DNA from: JAAYKT01 sp964408955
GTDB taxonomy: Bacteria; Bacillota; Clostridia; Lutisporales; Lutisporaceae
Direction of reading: 5' to 3'
Assembly (NCBI GenBank): GCA_964408955.1
Contig: CAYPBK010000002.1
Coordinates: forward strand, 90,844-154,843
Length of the DNA stretch: 64,000 nt
Below are positions 26,428 to 35,416 of this stretch, in pieces. Under the pieces are notes generated by a model. The model was not told the DNA's origin, did no database searches, and saw only the letters and a list, made by a program, of their open reading frames with translations. Each line of letters starts with the position of its first letter. Position 1 is the first letter of the stretch. Made by a program: the position numbers and the translations under genes.

Positions 26428-26928
26428 TTAACTTTCTCTTTTATGCAAAACCTTATCTTTAAAAAATTTTGTCGCACCTCCGGCACTCACTATATCCGCA
26501 GCAATGCCATCCAAAGGTTTACCTGTAATTTCTACTCCCGTATTCAGATTTTTAACAATACCCTTTATAGGATCAGCTTCTATAACGGACATTTCTTCAC
26601 AAGGAAATTCCAAATCATCAATAATGATAAGCCAAATACCCAGGTTAGTTGCATTCCTATAAAAAGCACGATGAAAACTGCGCCCGATAATCAAATCAAT
26701 TCCCAATGCTTTTAGTGAAGTGGCTGCCGTTTCCCTATATGATCCGCAACCAAAATTATAGCCCGTCACCAATACATCTCCGGGTTTTGCTTCCTTTACA
26801 AACTCAGGTCTATAATCATAAAAAGCGTGTTTAGCCATCTCTCCGGGGTTTGGATCACCGCCAAAGCGTGTCGGAAATATATTGTCAGTGTCTATATTGT
26901 CACCAAATACCCATGCTCTACCTTGCAT
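26428..26928 (-). CDS. LeuD-type small subunit of the first hydro-lyase
   Basis: 166 residues. N-terminal VFGDNIDTDNIFPTRF, then the swivel-domain loop GYNFGCGSYRETAATSLKALG, which keeps the usual Cys/Gly-Ser-Arg pattern, and GRSFHRAFYRNATNLGI. It is thus closer to canonical LeuD than the paralogue at 23884. The ATG at 26928 has GGAGG at 8 nt; earlier in-frame starts overlap the LeuC-type gene but lack an SD. It follows the LeuC-type subunit by 19 bases. Confidence 0.85.
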   Translation of the reverse strand: MQGRAWVFGDNIDTDNIFPTRFGGDPNPGEMAKHAFYDYRPEFVKEAKPGDVLVTGYNFGCGSYRETAATSLKALGIDLIIGRSFHRAFYRNATNLGIWLIIIDDLEFPCEEMSVIEADPIKGIVKNLNTGVEITGKPLDGIAADIVSAGGATKFFKDKVLHKRES

Positions 26929-26947
26929 ATTCATTACCTCCAAGCAT

Positions 26948-28210
26948 TTATAAATATTTGCGGGGATCATCAATGTACCCGCTTATTGCAGAAGCAGCTA
27001 CAATAGCCGGAGAAGCAAGATATATAAAGCCCTTTGTACTGCCCATTCTCCCCACATAATTTCTGTTGCTGGACGAGATACATACTTCGCCATCGGCAAT
27101 GAGCCCCATGGATCCGCCTATACATGCACCGCATGTAGGGTTTGTCACCGTCGCCCCGGCTTTAATAAATTGCTTAATCAGACCTTCATCAAGAGCCTCC
27201 AGATATACCTCCTGAGATGCAGGTGTTATAATAAGCCTTACATCTGGATGAATCTTACGGTCCTTTAAAATATCCGCCGCTATTCTCAAATCCGTTATTC
27301 TTCCGTTAGTACAGGAGCCTAAAAAAGCTTGGTCTACTCTTGTCCCTATTATCTCAGTCACTTCAGTAACATTATCCGGTCTGCTGGGTTTAGCAACGAG
27401 GGGCTCCAAAGTGCCTAAATCTATCTCGCAAACTTTCTCATAATTTGCATCCTCATCAGACCAAATTTCCTTGAAGGGTTTTCCCGTTCTCCAATAGACA
27501 TAATCATTGGACTTTTGGTCTGCTTTCATAGTAGCAGCCTTTACTCCCATTTCTGAGCACATATTACATATAGTCATACGGTCCTCTACAGTCAATTGCT
27601 CTACCCCGGGACCTTCTATTTCAATTGATTTATATGCCAATGAGGATTCACCGAACATTCTTAGCATATAGAGTACTATATCTTTGCCGTATACTCCCGG
27701 TTTTAGAGTGCCTTTTAAAATTATCTTTACACTTTCCGGCACCTTAACCCACATCTTCCCCGTTGCCAGTATGACCGCCATATCTGTAAACCCAACTCCG
27801 ACGGCAAAGGCACCCAATGCACCATAGGTTGTCACATGGGCATCGGTCCCTACTATGAATTCGCCGGGTCTTATATGTCCCTTTTCCGGTAAAAGCTGAT
27901 GGCAAATCCCACCTCTGCCTATATCATACCAAGAGGAAATATTCATTTTCTTTGCAAATTCCCTTGTAACCTTTTGCCTTGTTGCCGCAGATACCGAAGG
28001 AGCGGGAACATAATGATCCATTAAAACGACAACCTCAAGATTCTCAGCCAGCTTCCCAACTTCCAACTCATTAAAGGGTCTTTGTATACCAAAGGTTCCT
28101 CCTTCATGAAGCATAATCACATCCACGTCGGCATAAACAATATCCCCGGGTTTTACAGAGGGCTGCCCGCTTTTTAGTGAAAACATTTTTTCCGCAACTG
28201 TTTGTCCCAT
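26948..28210 (-). CDS. LeuC-type large subunit of the first hydro-lyase
   Basis: 420 residues. Cluster ligands lie in FLGSCTNGRITDL and NPTCGACIGGSMGL; GTDAHVTTYGALGAFAVGVGFTD and the C-terminal SSNRNYVGRMGSTKGFIYLASPAIVAASAISGYI complete the family pattern. It forms a heterodimeric [4Fe-4S] hydro-lyase with the LeuD-type protein at 26428. It is clearly diverged from the second LeuC-type protein (24423), so the two are separate enzymes rather than a recent duplication. The ATG at 28210 is preceded by AGGAGGAG. Confidence 0.88.
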   Translation of the reverse strand: MGQTVAEKMFSLKSGQPSVKPGDIVYADVDVIMLHEGGTFGIQRPFNELEVGKLAENLEVVVLMDHYVPAPSVSAATRQKVTREFAKKMNISSWYDIGRGGICHQLLPEKGHIRPGEFIVGTDAHVTTYGALGAFAVGVGFTDMAVILATGKMWVKVPESVKIILKGTLKPGVYGKDIVLYMLRMFGESSLAYKSIEIEGPGVEQLTVEDRMTICNMCSEMGVKAATMKADQKSNDYVYWRTGKPFKEIWSDEDANYEKVCEIDLGTLEPLVAKPSRPDNVTEVTEIIGTRVDQAFLGSCTNGRITDLRIAADILKDRKIHPDVRLIITPASQEVYLEALDEGLIKQFIKAGATVTNPTCGACIGGSMGLIADGEVCISSSNRNYVGRMGSTKGFIYLASPAIVAASAISGYIDDPRKYL

Positions 28211-28248
28211 ATATTCTCCTCCTAGAATCTTATTCAATAAATAATAGT

Positions 28249-29550
28249 TTAATAGCCTGTATTTCTGCCTGTAGCCTCAGGATGTACGCTATATAATGCA
28301 TCAAGGTACTCTTCTATCGTTCTTTCCTTTAGAATAATCGCATCATAAGGGCATACCTGATTGCATAATGTGCATCCTACGCATTTTGATTCATCAAATT
28401 TCGCCATTCCAGAGCCAGAACCATAAAGAACCTTAACAGCATTGTAAGCACATACATCTTCGCATCTGCCGCAAGCTTTACACTTTTTGGCATCAACCTT
28501 TGCGTATACAGGTATTATTCTATCTTTTATTTCAGACGGTTTTAGAACTTTCTTTAAAGCAGTTCCTCTCATATCATCGATACTTTTATATCCTTTTCTG
28601 TCCATAAAAGCTTCCATTTCATTCAAAATATCCTGTCCGAAATGAATGCCATATACAAAAGCTGTCGTGCAAATTTCAACAATTGTAGCGCCGGACATCA
28701 ATAGTTCTACGGCTTCTTCCCATTTCCTAACTCCACGCCCTGCCATAACATTCACTTGAGGGTGCTCCCTCACTAGCTGAGCCACATCAAACATAGTATC
28801 CGCAAGATGTCCGTGAGTATTGACGGAAGCCGCACCGGAGCCCATAGGTTCCGCACTTTCTATATCAACGCGCATTCCTTTAGCATTGGCATAAAGCTCG
28901 ACGCCTGCAGCTCCTGCCTCGTAAAGTCTTGCTGCATTTTTCTTCGCTTTAGACCTAACACCCGGAGGAAGCTTGCATATAATAGGAATGTTTACAACTG
29001 CCTTTACAGCCTTTACTACCTCACAAGCCATGTCAATATCATGTCCCAACACATCTCCATACCTGATGGATGTATCACCTTTGTTTACAACCTCAGTCAA
29101 GGAGCCTGGTCCGGAACAGCAGAAATTCAATTCAAGCATTCCTGCACCGGCTTTTTCATATTCCTTACCGCAAGCAGCCCAATCCTCAATACTGGATGCT
29201 GCGTAGGTTCCTACCAGCAAACAATTCTTTTCCTTTGCATAATCAGCTACCTCGGCTATTATCTTTGCAAATTCCATTGGGGGAACAGGTGAATTATGAT
29301 CGTTATGGAACCAAACCCAGTCTCTGTTCTTTCTTCCTCTTTCAGCTTTGTCATAGTCAACAAGCTTGTACCTGGGATAAGGAAACTTATGGTAATACTC
29401 AAACATGGATGAGGTTTTTGTAGCAACAGCTCCGTAACCCGCATCAATACATTTTCTTATACCCTCCGCCGTGCCTGTTAGGGGTCCCGCTCCAAGGATC
29501 AATGGATTTTTTATTTTAATACCGCAAAAATTTGTCGTCATATCAGACAT
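28249..29550 (-). CDS. PreA-like flavoprotein (DHOD fold) with C-terminal 2x[4Fe-4S] ferredoxin
   Basis: 433 residues. An FMN-binding TIM barrel of the dihydroorotate/dihydropyrimidine dehydrogenase class (1-340) is followed by a two-cluster ferredoxin: CKACGRCEDVC and CVGCTLCNQVC (about 365-410). Visible barrel features are NPLILGAGPLTGT, LELNFCCSGPG (the loop where DHODs carry the catalytic Cys/Ser) and VMAGRGVRKWEEAVELLMSGA. PreA normally works with a PreT flavin/NADH subunit, and none is adjacent, so electrons may pass straight to or from ferredoxin. In this cluster it would reduce or form a C=C bond of the substrate (inference). SD AGAGGTG before ATG 29550. Confidence 0.85.
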   Translation of the reverse strand: MSDMTTNFCGIKIKNPLILGAGPLTGTAEGIRKCIDAGYGAVATKTSSMFEYYHKFPYPRYKLVDYDKAERGRKNRDWVWFHNDHNSPVPPMEFAKIIAEVADYAKEKNCLLVGTYAASSIEDWAACGKEYEKAGAGMLELNFCCSGPGSLTEVVNKGDTSIRYGDVLGHDIDMACEVVKAVKAVVNIPIICKLPPGVRSKAKKNAARLYEAGAAGVELYANAKGMRVDIESAEPMGSGAASVNTHGHLADTMFDVAQLVREHPQVNVMAGRGVRKWEEAVELLMSGATIVEICTTAFVYGIHFGQDILNEMEAFMDRKGYKSIDDMRGTALKKVLKPSEIKDRIIPVYAKVDAKKCKACGRCEDVCAYNAVKVLYGSGSGMAKFDESKCVGCTLCNQVCPYDAIILKERTIEEYLDALYSVHPEATGRNTGY

Positions 29551-29590
29551 TAGATCACCTCTTTTTTTTATTAAAATACTTCATATCTTG

Positions 29591-30004
29591 CTATTTTTTA
29601 AACACCTTAATTAAACCGTTTTCAGGGTCCATTTCTATCATGTCACCTGTTGCAATATTTTCCACAGGGTCTACATCACATTTATGAATTAAAGGTATTT
29701 TACCCATTACACAGCCTGTAACAATTACAGTATCGCCTCTTGTATTTATTATAGCTGCGGGTGCCAGACCTCTATCAGCTAAATCATACAAAACATAGGT
29801 TCCGCCTGTAGAGCCTTTGCCTACGGGGAAAACCAGTATTTTGCCCGTTATCTGCTGTCCCTTAAGCTCGTGTCCTACCTCTATAACATAGCCTGTCGTT
29901 GGGTCCACTCCGTTATTAAAGCTGATGGGTTCCTTTGTAACCAAAGCTTCGCCTTTAATAATTCCTTTACCTACACCTGTACCTTTTATATTAATAACAT
30001 TCAT
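29591..30004 (-). CDS. AcnX small subunit (swivel domain)
   Basis: 137 residues, the DUF126/AcnX swivel domain: GTGVGKGIIKGEALVTKEPISF at the N-terminus, GHELKGQQITGKILVFPVGKGSTGG with the Ser of the active-site loop, and PAAIINTRGDTVIVTGCVMGKIPLIHKCD. It pairs with the large AcnX subunit to form an Fe-S hydro-lyase. The ATG at 30004 lies three bases past the large-subunit stop and is served by GGGAGG; an upstream in-frame ATG at 30019 is less likely. Confidence 0.85.
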   Translation of the reverse strand: MNVINIKGTGVGKGIIKGEALVTKEPISFNNGVDPTTGYVIEVGHELKGQQITGKILVFPVGKGSTGGTYVLYDLADRGLAPAAIINTRGDTVIVTGCVMGKIPLIHKCDVDPVENIATGDMIEMDPENGLIKVFKK

Positions 30005-30006
30005 GT

Positions 30007-31245
30007 TTAAGCCTCCCATCTTCCGGTAATGGCTGACTCAATAACTTCCGCCGTCGTACCATAATGCATTTTTAATCCCCATGATGGCAAGTAATGTGCC
30101 AGTTTGGAGGAATCAGTCGCTCCTGATTTCATACCTTTTTTAGCTATAACCTCGTTAAAAATAGTGATGTTCGGGCATGTATCGGAAATCATTATTGCCC
30201 CGGATTCCTTAATTGCTTCTGTCAGTCCAGCTCTCTCACAGCTATTCCATATGCTGTTAGCTGCAAAAAGCCAAAGTCTGACGCCTTCCTTAACCTTTTT
30301 CCCTTTTAACAGCTTTGCAAGGATTTTTATTTCCTCAAAATCAAGATGAGGGCAACCGACAAAGATACTGTCAACCTCTTTTAAATCGTTAGTACGATTA
30401 AGGTAAGCTTTTGTTTCTGCTATTTCTTTAACTCCAACAGTAACCGTCTTAACCTTTTTATTCCCACAAGCAGCTTCCAATGTTGGCGCTTCTGGTGTAA
30501 TCCCTACAGCATGATACATAGAAACTGAGCCTGAGGTAGCAAGTGCTGCCGCAACCTCTTTTAATTCGTAAGTGGGACAACCTTTTGGAAAGCCAGTGAA
30601 AACAGGTATAGCATCTGGGAAATTCTTCGCCGTATAATATGCTGCTGCTCCGTAATCACTGACATCCTCTAAAGGTGCTTCCACATTTATATGAACAGTA
30701 GCATATCTGTTCTCGTCTTTATGCATTCCATAATCAGCAGTATAACCTGTCAAAGCTGATGCCAGAGCTGAAGGACCTCCTTCTCTATTTGTCCTAGCTC
30801 CAAGGACAGAGTTTGAGTACACAACCGCAGAGGATTCACCCCAAGCGATATGCTCCCCAACCTTTGGCACATTTCCTAGAAGATAAGGAGTACAGCTATG
30901 ATTATTAATAGCTCCCATTCTCTTATAAGAATCCGTTATCTCTAATTGCTGACTAACTGTTTCGTCGCTAACTCCGATGTCAAAGCCTGTAAGGTCAATA
31001 GCTGCCGGATTTATTGATGTGTTCGTTACAAATTCACCGCCATTATCTGCAGCCCACTTTATATGCTTTCTGCCTGCTCTTCGAGCTGTCTTTGCAGAAG
31101 CTCCGGGCATATGGACACTGCGAATGGGAATTAACCCCGGTGCGTCCCAGAATTTCGCTAACTCAACAAGCAGCTCCATTCCTTGTTTAACAGGCTCTCC
31201 ATATTCGCCTTCAAGCATTCTTTTTTGCTTATCTGTAAGTTCCAA
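30007..31245 (-). CDS. AcnX large subunit (aconitase X family)
   Basis: 412 residues of the AcnX catalytic family (DUF521). The three likely cluster ligands are Cys118 (HSCTPY), Cys298 (GCPH) and Cys357 (TCPN); a conserved WGESSAVVYSNSVLGARTNREGGPSA block binds substrate. Known members are cis-3-hydroxy-L-proline dehydratase in bacteria and phosphomevalonate dehydratase in archaea. The split two-subunit form is seen here. Because it is embedded in a di/tricarboxylate cluster, its true substrate may be neither. It shares a leftward transcript with the amidase gene upstream (55-base gap). Confidence 0.85.
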   Translation of the reverse strand: MELTDKQKRMLEGEYGEPVKQGMELLVELAKFWDAPGLIPIRSVHMPGASAKTARRAGRKHIKWAADNGGEFVTNTSINPAAIDLTGFDIGVSDETVSQQLEITDSYKRMGAINNHSCTPYLLGNVPKVGEHIAWGESSAVVYSNSVLGARTNREGGPSALASALTGYTADYGMHKDENRYATVHINVEAPLEDVSDYGAAAYYTAKNFPDAIPVFTGFPKGCPTYELKEVAAALATSGSVSMYHAVGITPEAPTLEAACGNKKVKTVTVGVKEIAETKAYLNRTNDLKEVDSIFVGCPHLDFEEIKILAKLLKGKKVKEGVRLWLFAANSIWNSCERAGLTEAIKESGAIMISDTCPNITIFNEVIAKKGMKSGATDSSKLAHYLPSWGLKMHYGTTAEVIESAITGRWEA

Positions 31246-31300
31246 TTATAGTCACTCCTTTAATATTTAACCTGTAAAATGATATTTCTTTTAATAGAAT

Positions 31301-31918
31301 TTATAAATTTTTCAAAACCTCTTCCAGAGAAACTACATCTGCGAATTTCATATCCATTTCCTTTAAATGAAATTCATGAGCATCTTGCCTTCGGTCTGCA
31401 ACACATTCTCTAGGTACAATGGTCCTAAAGCCGTAGGAAAAGGCATCCGTCACAGTAGCCCTGATGCAAACAGAGGTATGCATACCTGTAACAACCAAAG
31501 TATCTATCCCCAAACGTAGGAGGTAGCTTGATAGCATTGTCCCAAAAAAGGCGCTGGGTGCCAGCTTTTTAATCACTGTCTCATCAGGGCGCACTTCGAA
31601 TATTGTAGGGAATTCGTAAGCCAGGCTCGTCTTTTCTTCACTTTTTTCAACGAGCTTTGATTTATAAAGCCAAGGACCTCTTTCTATCATGTTAAGCCCT
31701 GAACCTGAACTGCAGGCATAATTTCTTCCTCCTTTAGAGAAAAAAACAGGAATTTGTGACTGCCTTGCAGCATTTAAAAGCTTAGCAATTTGTTTTGATA
31801 CTTCAACACCGCATTCTAAATGCTCTTCTGATGTTGGGTCCGCAAGGGCCTTTGTCACATCAACGGCTATAACCGCTATTTTTTTACCAAATCCCGCTCT
31901 GCATGTTTTATCTGCCAT
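31301..31918 (-). CDS. Isochorismatase-family amidase (N-carbamoylsarcosine amidase-like)
   Basis: 205 residues. The cysteine hydrolase triad is visible: Asp in VIAVDVTKAL (about 20), Lys in VIKKLAPSAFFGT (about 117) and Cys in VVTGMHTSVCIRAT (about 150), preceded by a cis-peptide region. Family members cleave nicotinamide, maleamate, N-carbamoylsarcosine or similar amides. Here it would remove ammonia or a carbamoyl group from a pathway intermediate before the hydro-lyases act. The ATG at 31918 has AAGGGG 8 nt upstream. It is located between tctB and the AcnX genes. Confidence 0.85.
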   Translation of the reverse strand: MADKTCRAGFGKKIAVIAVDVTKALADPTSEEHLECGVEVSKQIAKLLNAARQSQIPVFFSKGGRNYACSSGSGLNMIERGPWLYKSKLVEKSEEKTSLAYEFPTIFEVRPDETVIKKLAPSAFFGTMLSSYLLRLGIDTLVVTGMHTSVCIRATVTDAFSYGFRTIVPRECVADRRQDAHEFHLKEMDMKFADVVSLEEVLKNL

Positions 31919-31983
31919 AATTTTCACCCCTTTATCTTAAAATAAGCTTCAATTATAATTTTCCAGGCTATAAACAGGTGCCA

Positions 31984-32502
31984 CTAAAACAATATTCCGC
32001 TGGTAAACTTTACGTCAAGTAGCTTAATAAAGCCTACGTAAATTATCACAAAAGTAATCACGGTTGTTATAAGGGTCGTGTGAAGTTTTATTTTAGACGT
32101 AGTCAATAGAATGCTAAATAACCAAATTGCAAATCCGATAAAAAACCCAAAAAGGTAAGTGATTGGTATTATAGCAATTAACCAAAGCATAAAAATAAAA
32201 TCCCTCTTGCTATCAACAGATGCTATACTCTCTAAATCCACTATTTCTTCTTTAACCTTTGCCGCATCTAAAATATCTGAAGTGCTTACGCTATGCCCTT
32301 TATCTTCGGATTTAGTCTTTTTACCGCCAAACTTCATTGCACCAAGCTTGCTTATTATAGTAACAGCCAATATACCCAGTATTAATTGAGGCATCATTCG
32401 TGATTTCGCGTATAATTTTAATGTTTCACTGTACAAAACTCCCATATAGAGAATTACGCCGATTATAAAGCTAATTTCCTTGCCTTTTTCTGTTTTTAAC
32501 AA
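31984..32502 (-). CDS. tctB: Tripartite tricarboxylate transporter small membrane subunit TctB
   Basis: 172 residues with four hydrophobic segments: residues ~11-30, 40-55 and the C-terminal pair after DFIFMLWLIAIIPITYLFGFFIGFAIWLF. This is the TctB topology. A long hydrophilic loop (about 60-105, Lys/Glu/Asp-rich) separates the halves. The TTG at 32502 fits AGAGG best; a GTG three codons upstream is possible. It forms the membrane complex with TctA and the lipoprotein TctC encoded just upstream. Confidence 0.82.
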   Translation of the reverse strand: MLKTEKGKEISFIIGVILYMGVLYSETLKLYAKSRMMPQLILGILAVTIISKLGAMKFGGKKTKSEDKGHSVSTSDILDAAKVKEEIVDLESIASVDSKRDFIFMLWLIAIIPITYLFGFFIGFAIWLFSILLTTSKIKLHTTLITTVITFVIIYVGFIKLLDVKFTSGILF

Positions 32503-32546
32503 ATCACTCACCTCTTTTTTTATTTAAAGCAGTTTATCAGTATAGT

Positions 32547-33638
32547 TTAATTATCCGTCATAGTTTGGAGAAGCTTTACTACTTCTTTGCTTTCCTCACT
32601 ATTGCCAATCTCAACCTTTTCACCTAAAGAAGCAGCATACTCTTCACCCATAATCGGATTATACTCAGCCTTCATCTTTTTAACTTCTTCAATATATTCA
32701 GGATCCTGGAATGTATCCCAAACAGCTTTTCTTAGAATTTCTAATATTTGCGGATCTGTTCCCGGAGGCGCTGCTACAACTCTGTAAGTTCCATAAAAGG
32801 GACTTGACATTAGCTTTTCATATTGCTCCTTTGGCATTCCAATCTCCAAAGCAGTTGGCACATCAGGTGCGCTTTCTGATCTCTCATCGCTAAGAACGCA
32901 GAAAGGTCTTCCTATGTCTTGATCCTGTAATTTTTTTAATGTGCTATATTGAGCTATTTCCATATCAACTTCTTTTCTTGCAATACCCGGCTCTATATTG
33001 GCACTGCCATCATAATGTACATATTTAAAATCTACATCAGTAAATTCCTCTACCATTAAAGCGTCAGTGTGCTGGCCTGTCCCCACGCCGCCGGTACCAA
33101 CCTTTATTGGGCTCTTTTTGGAAAACTCAACAAATTCATCCCAGGTAGTTGCTTCTATAGCATTGCTTACACCAATCATTCTGGCGTCAACCTGCCATAC
33201 ACCAAGATATTCAAATTTTTCTACGTCATACTTCGTGGCATCAGGTCGTGCGAATTGTGATATCAAAGCGCCGGAGCCATCAAAGCCTCCAATGGTATAA
33301 CCGTCAGGCTTTGCGGCAAACAAAGAGTGCACACCTATCATTTGACCTGCACCGGGAACGTTTTCAACAATAACATTTACGTTATTGGGCAAATGCTTTG
33401 GTAAAAACCTAGCTATATTTCGTACTCCGAGGTCATAACCGCCTCCGGCTGATGTAGGTACTATCATAGTTATTGTGCTTTTAGGATAATCAATGCTTAC
33501 AGCATTTTCATTTCCTTCGGCAGCTTCTCCTCCGCTTGGAGCTTTGGGGCTACATCCATTGATAACCATTGCCATAGATATAATAAGCATCATAATAGTA
33601 ACTAATCGCTTTTGTTTGTTTTTAAACAATTTATTCAC
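32547..33638 (-). CDS. tctC: Tripartite tricarboxylate transporter binding lipoprotein TctC
   Basis: 363 residues. Signal peptide with lipobox VINGC (Cys about residue 29), so the mature protein is a membrane-anchored lipoprotein as expected in a monoderm. The Bug/TctC fold is recognisable: YPKSTITMIVPTSAGGGYDLGVRNIARFL, VENVPGAGQMIGVHSLFAAKPDGYTIGGFD (the water-mediated carboxylate-binding loop) and VGTGGVGTGQHTDAL. Family ligands include citrate, tartrate, aromatic acids, nicotinate and amino acids. It lies 39 bases after tctA and 35 bases before tctB. Confidence 0.9.
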   Translation of the reverse strand: MNKLFKNKQKRLVTIMMLIISMAMVINGCSPKAPSGGEAAEGNENAVSIDYPKSTITMIVPTSAGGGYDLGVRNIARFLPKHLPNNVNVIVENVPGAGQMIGVHSLFAAKPDGYTIGGFDGSGALISQFARPDATKYDVEKFEYLGVWQVDARMIGVSNAIEATTWDEFVEFSKKSPIKVGTGGVGTGQHTDALMVEEFTDVDFKYVHYDGSANIEPGIARKEVDMEIAQYSTLKKLQDQDIGRPFCVLSDERSESAPDVPTALEIGMPKEQYEKLMSSPFYGTYRVVAAPPGTDPQILEILRKAVWDTFQDPEYIEEVKKMKAEYNPIMGEEYAASLGEKVEIGNSEESKEVVKLLQTMTDN

Positions 33639-33677
33639 TCCTATTATTTAATATTTGTATATCTTATGTTTTTGTAT

Positions 33678-35171
33678 TTAGGTAACATTGGCTGTTTTTC
33701 TTTTCTTCCTGCTAAGAAAAATCAAAAACAATAAAGTTAGTGGTATTATAGAAACGAAAACAAGGCTTAACGGTCTTGATAAGAATATAGAAAAGGAACC
33801 ATCAGATAGTTGCATAGAAGTCTGATAGGATCTTTCAATAAGAGGCCCCAGTATCAAACCTAATAGCATTGGTACTATAGGGAAGTTGCATTTGGTCATT
33901 GCATAACTAAGTAAGCCGAAAATAATCGTTAAAATGACATCTGTAAAACGACCTCGTGAAGCAAAAGAGCCTACTAAGCATACAACAATTAAAATGGGGG
34001 CAAGGATTTTACTGGGTATAACTGTTATTTTAATAAGATGCTTTGCCAGCATCAAACCTATTGTGCAAGCAACAAAGGCACCTAGCAGATGGGCAAAAGC
34101 TAGTACAAATACCGTATCCAAGCCATTTGTAAGCATTTCTTTGCCCGGTTCTATACCAAGCATAATGAATGCTCCTAATAATACTGCAGTACTTGGGCTT
34201 CCGGGTATACCTAAGGATAGCAAAGGCATCAATGCTCCGCCTTCAGTTGCATCATTGCAGGCTTCTGGAGCAATTACTCCTTCAATATTACCTTTACCAA
34301 ATAGCTCGGGTTTCTTTGACCTGGATTTTGCATATGCAAGAGCTACCCATGATGAAACGCTGCCTCCCACTCCGGGAACAGCACCGATAAGCACTCCTAT
34401 AATTCCGCTAACACCAACAAGAGGAAGATGTTTAAAGGTTTCTTTAACACCAGTGAAAACACCTTTTGTATCAACTGTTCCTTCCAATGAAATAGTCTTA
34501 TCATTACCATAAAGTCGTATAAGCTCTCCGACTGCCATCAAGCCTACAATAACCGGAACCAAAGGCAAACCATCCCACAACCACATCTGTCCAAAAGTAA
34601 ATCTTGGTTCTCCTATGACAGGGTTCACACCATGCATAGCCAAAAGCAAACCTAACGCTCCTGATATTACACCGTTTATTAAAGATTTTCCGCTTACGGA
34701 AGCAATAAGAAATAATCCTGCCAATCCCAAGGAAAAGCACTCTGGCGGACCAAAGGATAAAACAAGCAAAGACATTGCAGGTATTACGGCTATCAAAGCA
34801 AAAATGCCTATAAAATGTCCGAGAAAACTAGAGGTTGCTGATGCACCAAGCGCTTCACCGGCACGCCCCTTTTGCGTCAAAGCATATCCGTCTAAAGCTG
34901 TTGCCGCATTTGTGCCTGTTCCGGGAGCATTTATTAGAATTGCAGATATAGAACCTCCAAAAGCAACTCCTCCCAATGTCCCTGCTAAAAGAATCAAAGC
35001 GTGATTTGTTTGCATTCCATAGGTTAAAGGTATTAATAGACAAAGGGCAATTGATGACCCCAATCCAGGAAGGAAACCAAACAAATAACCTATAGATGTA
35101 CCTAAAATTGTGTATAGGATACCCCAGATGGTAAAAAGTTCTTTGATTGCAATCGCGAATGCAGTTACCAT
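33678..35171 (-). CDS. tctA: Tripartite tricarboxylate transporter large membrane subunit TctA
   Basis: 497 residues with about 12 membrane segments. Both TctA halves carry the Gly/Pro-rich motif: GYLFGFLPGLGSSIALCLLIPLTYGM with GGVAFGGSISAILINAPGTGTNAATALDGY in the first half, and IGAVPGVGGSVSSWVALAYAKSRSK with MPLLSLGIPGSPSTAVLLGAFIMLGI in the second. It is the Na+/H+-driven permease for a carboxylate delivered by TctC. First gene of the large leftward cluster; GGAGGTG precedes the start. Confidence 0.92.
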   Translation of the reverse strand: MVTAFAIAIKELFTIWGILYTILGTSIGYLFGFLPGLGSSIALCLLIPLTYGMQTNHALILLAGTLGGVAFGGSISAILINAPGTGTNAATALDGYALTQKGRAGEALGASATSSFLGHFIGIFALIAVIPAMSLLVLSFGPPECFSLGLAGLFLIASVSGKSLINGVISGALGLLLAMHGVNPVIGEPRFTFGQMWLWDGLPLVPVIVGLMAVGELIRLYGNDKTISLEGTVDTKGVFTGVKETFKHLPLVGVSGIIGVLIGAVPGVGGSVSSWVALAYAKSRSKKPELFGKGNIEGVIAPEACNDATEGGALMPLLSLGIPGSPSTAVLLGAFIMLGIEPGKEMLTNGLDTVFVLAFAHLLGAFVACTIGLMLAKHLIKITVIPSKILAPILIVVCLVGSFASRGRFTDVILTIIFGLLSYAMTKCNFPIVPMLLGLILGPLIERSYQTSMQLSDGSFSIFLSRPLSLVFVSIIPLTLLFLIFLSRKKRKTANVT

Positions 35172-35416
35172 ACTTAATTCACCTCCTTACATTTTTTATT
35201 TTTCTTGAATATTATTTGAAACAATCCTACAGTTCTAAAAAATGATTGTCAGGACGATAATGTCTTTTGAGAAGCTCTAAGCAGTTAAATAATATCATCA
35301 CCTTAAGCTATAGAGCAAAGACAATTTTATCTATATAGTCCATAGTTAAATGCCTATAACCCCCTGTAATAGCCACGCTTCATGGTTTACATAATATTAT
35401 GTCTTGTTTTTGTTAG

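Noticed and set aside
21056..31245. Nicotinate fermentation (dimethylmaleate hydratase) cluster
   Set aside because: LeuCD-like genes occur there too, but hydroxynicotinate reductase, methyleneglutarate mutase, methylitaconate isomerase and dimethylmalate lyase are all missing.
21056..31918. Leucine biosynthesis operon
   Set aside because: leuCD and leuB types are present, but there is no leuA, two different CD pairs exist, and the substrate loops of LeuB- and second LeuD-type proteins are changed.
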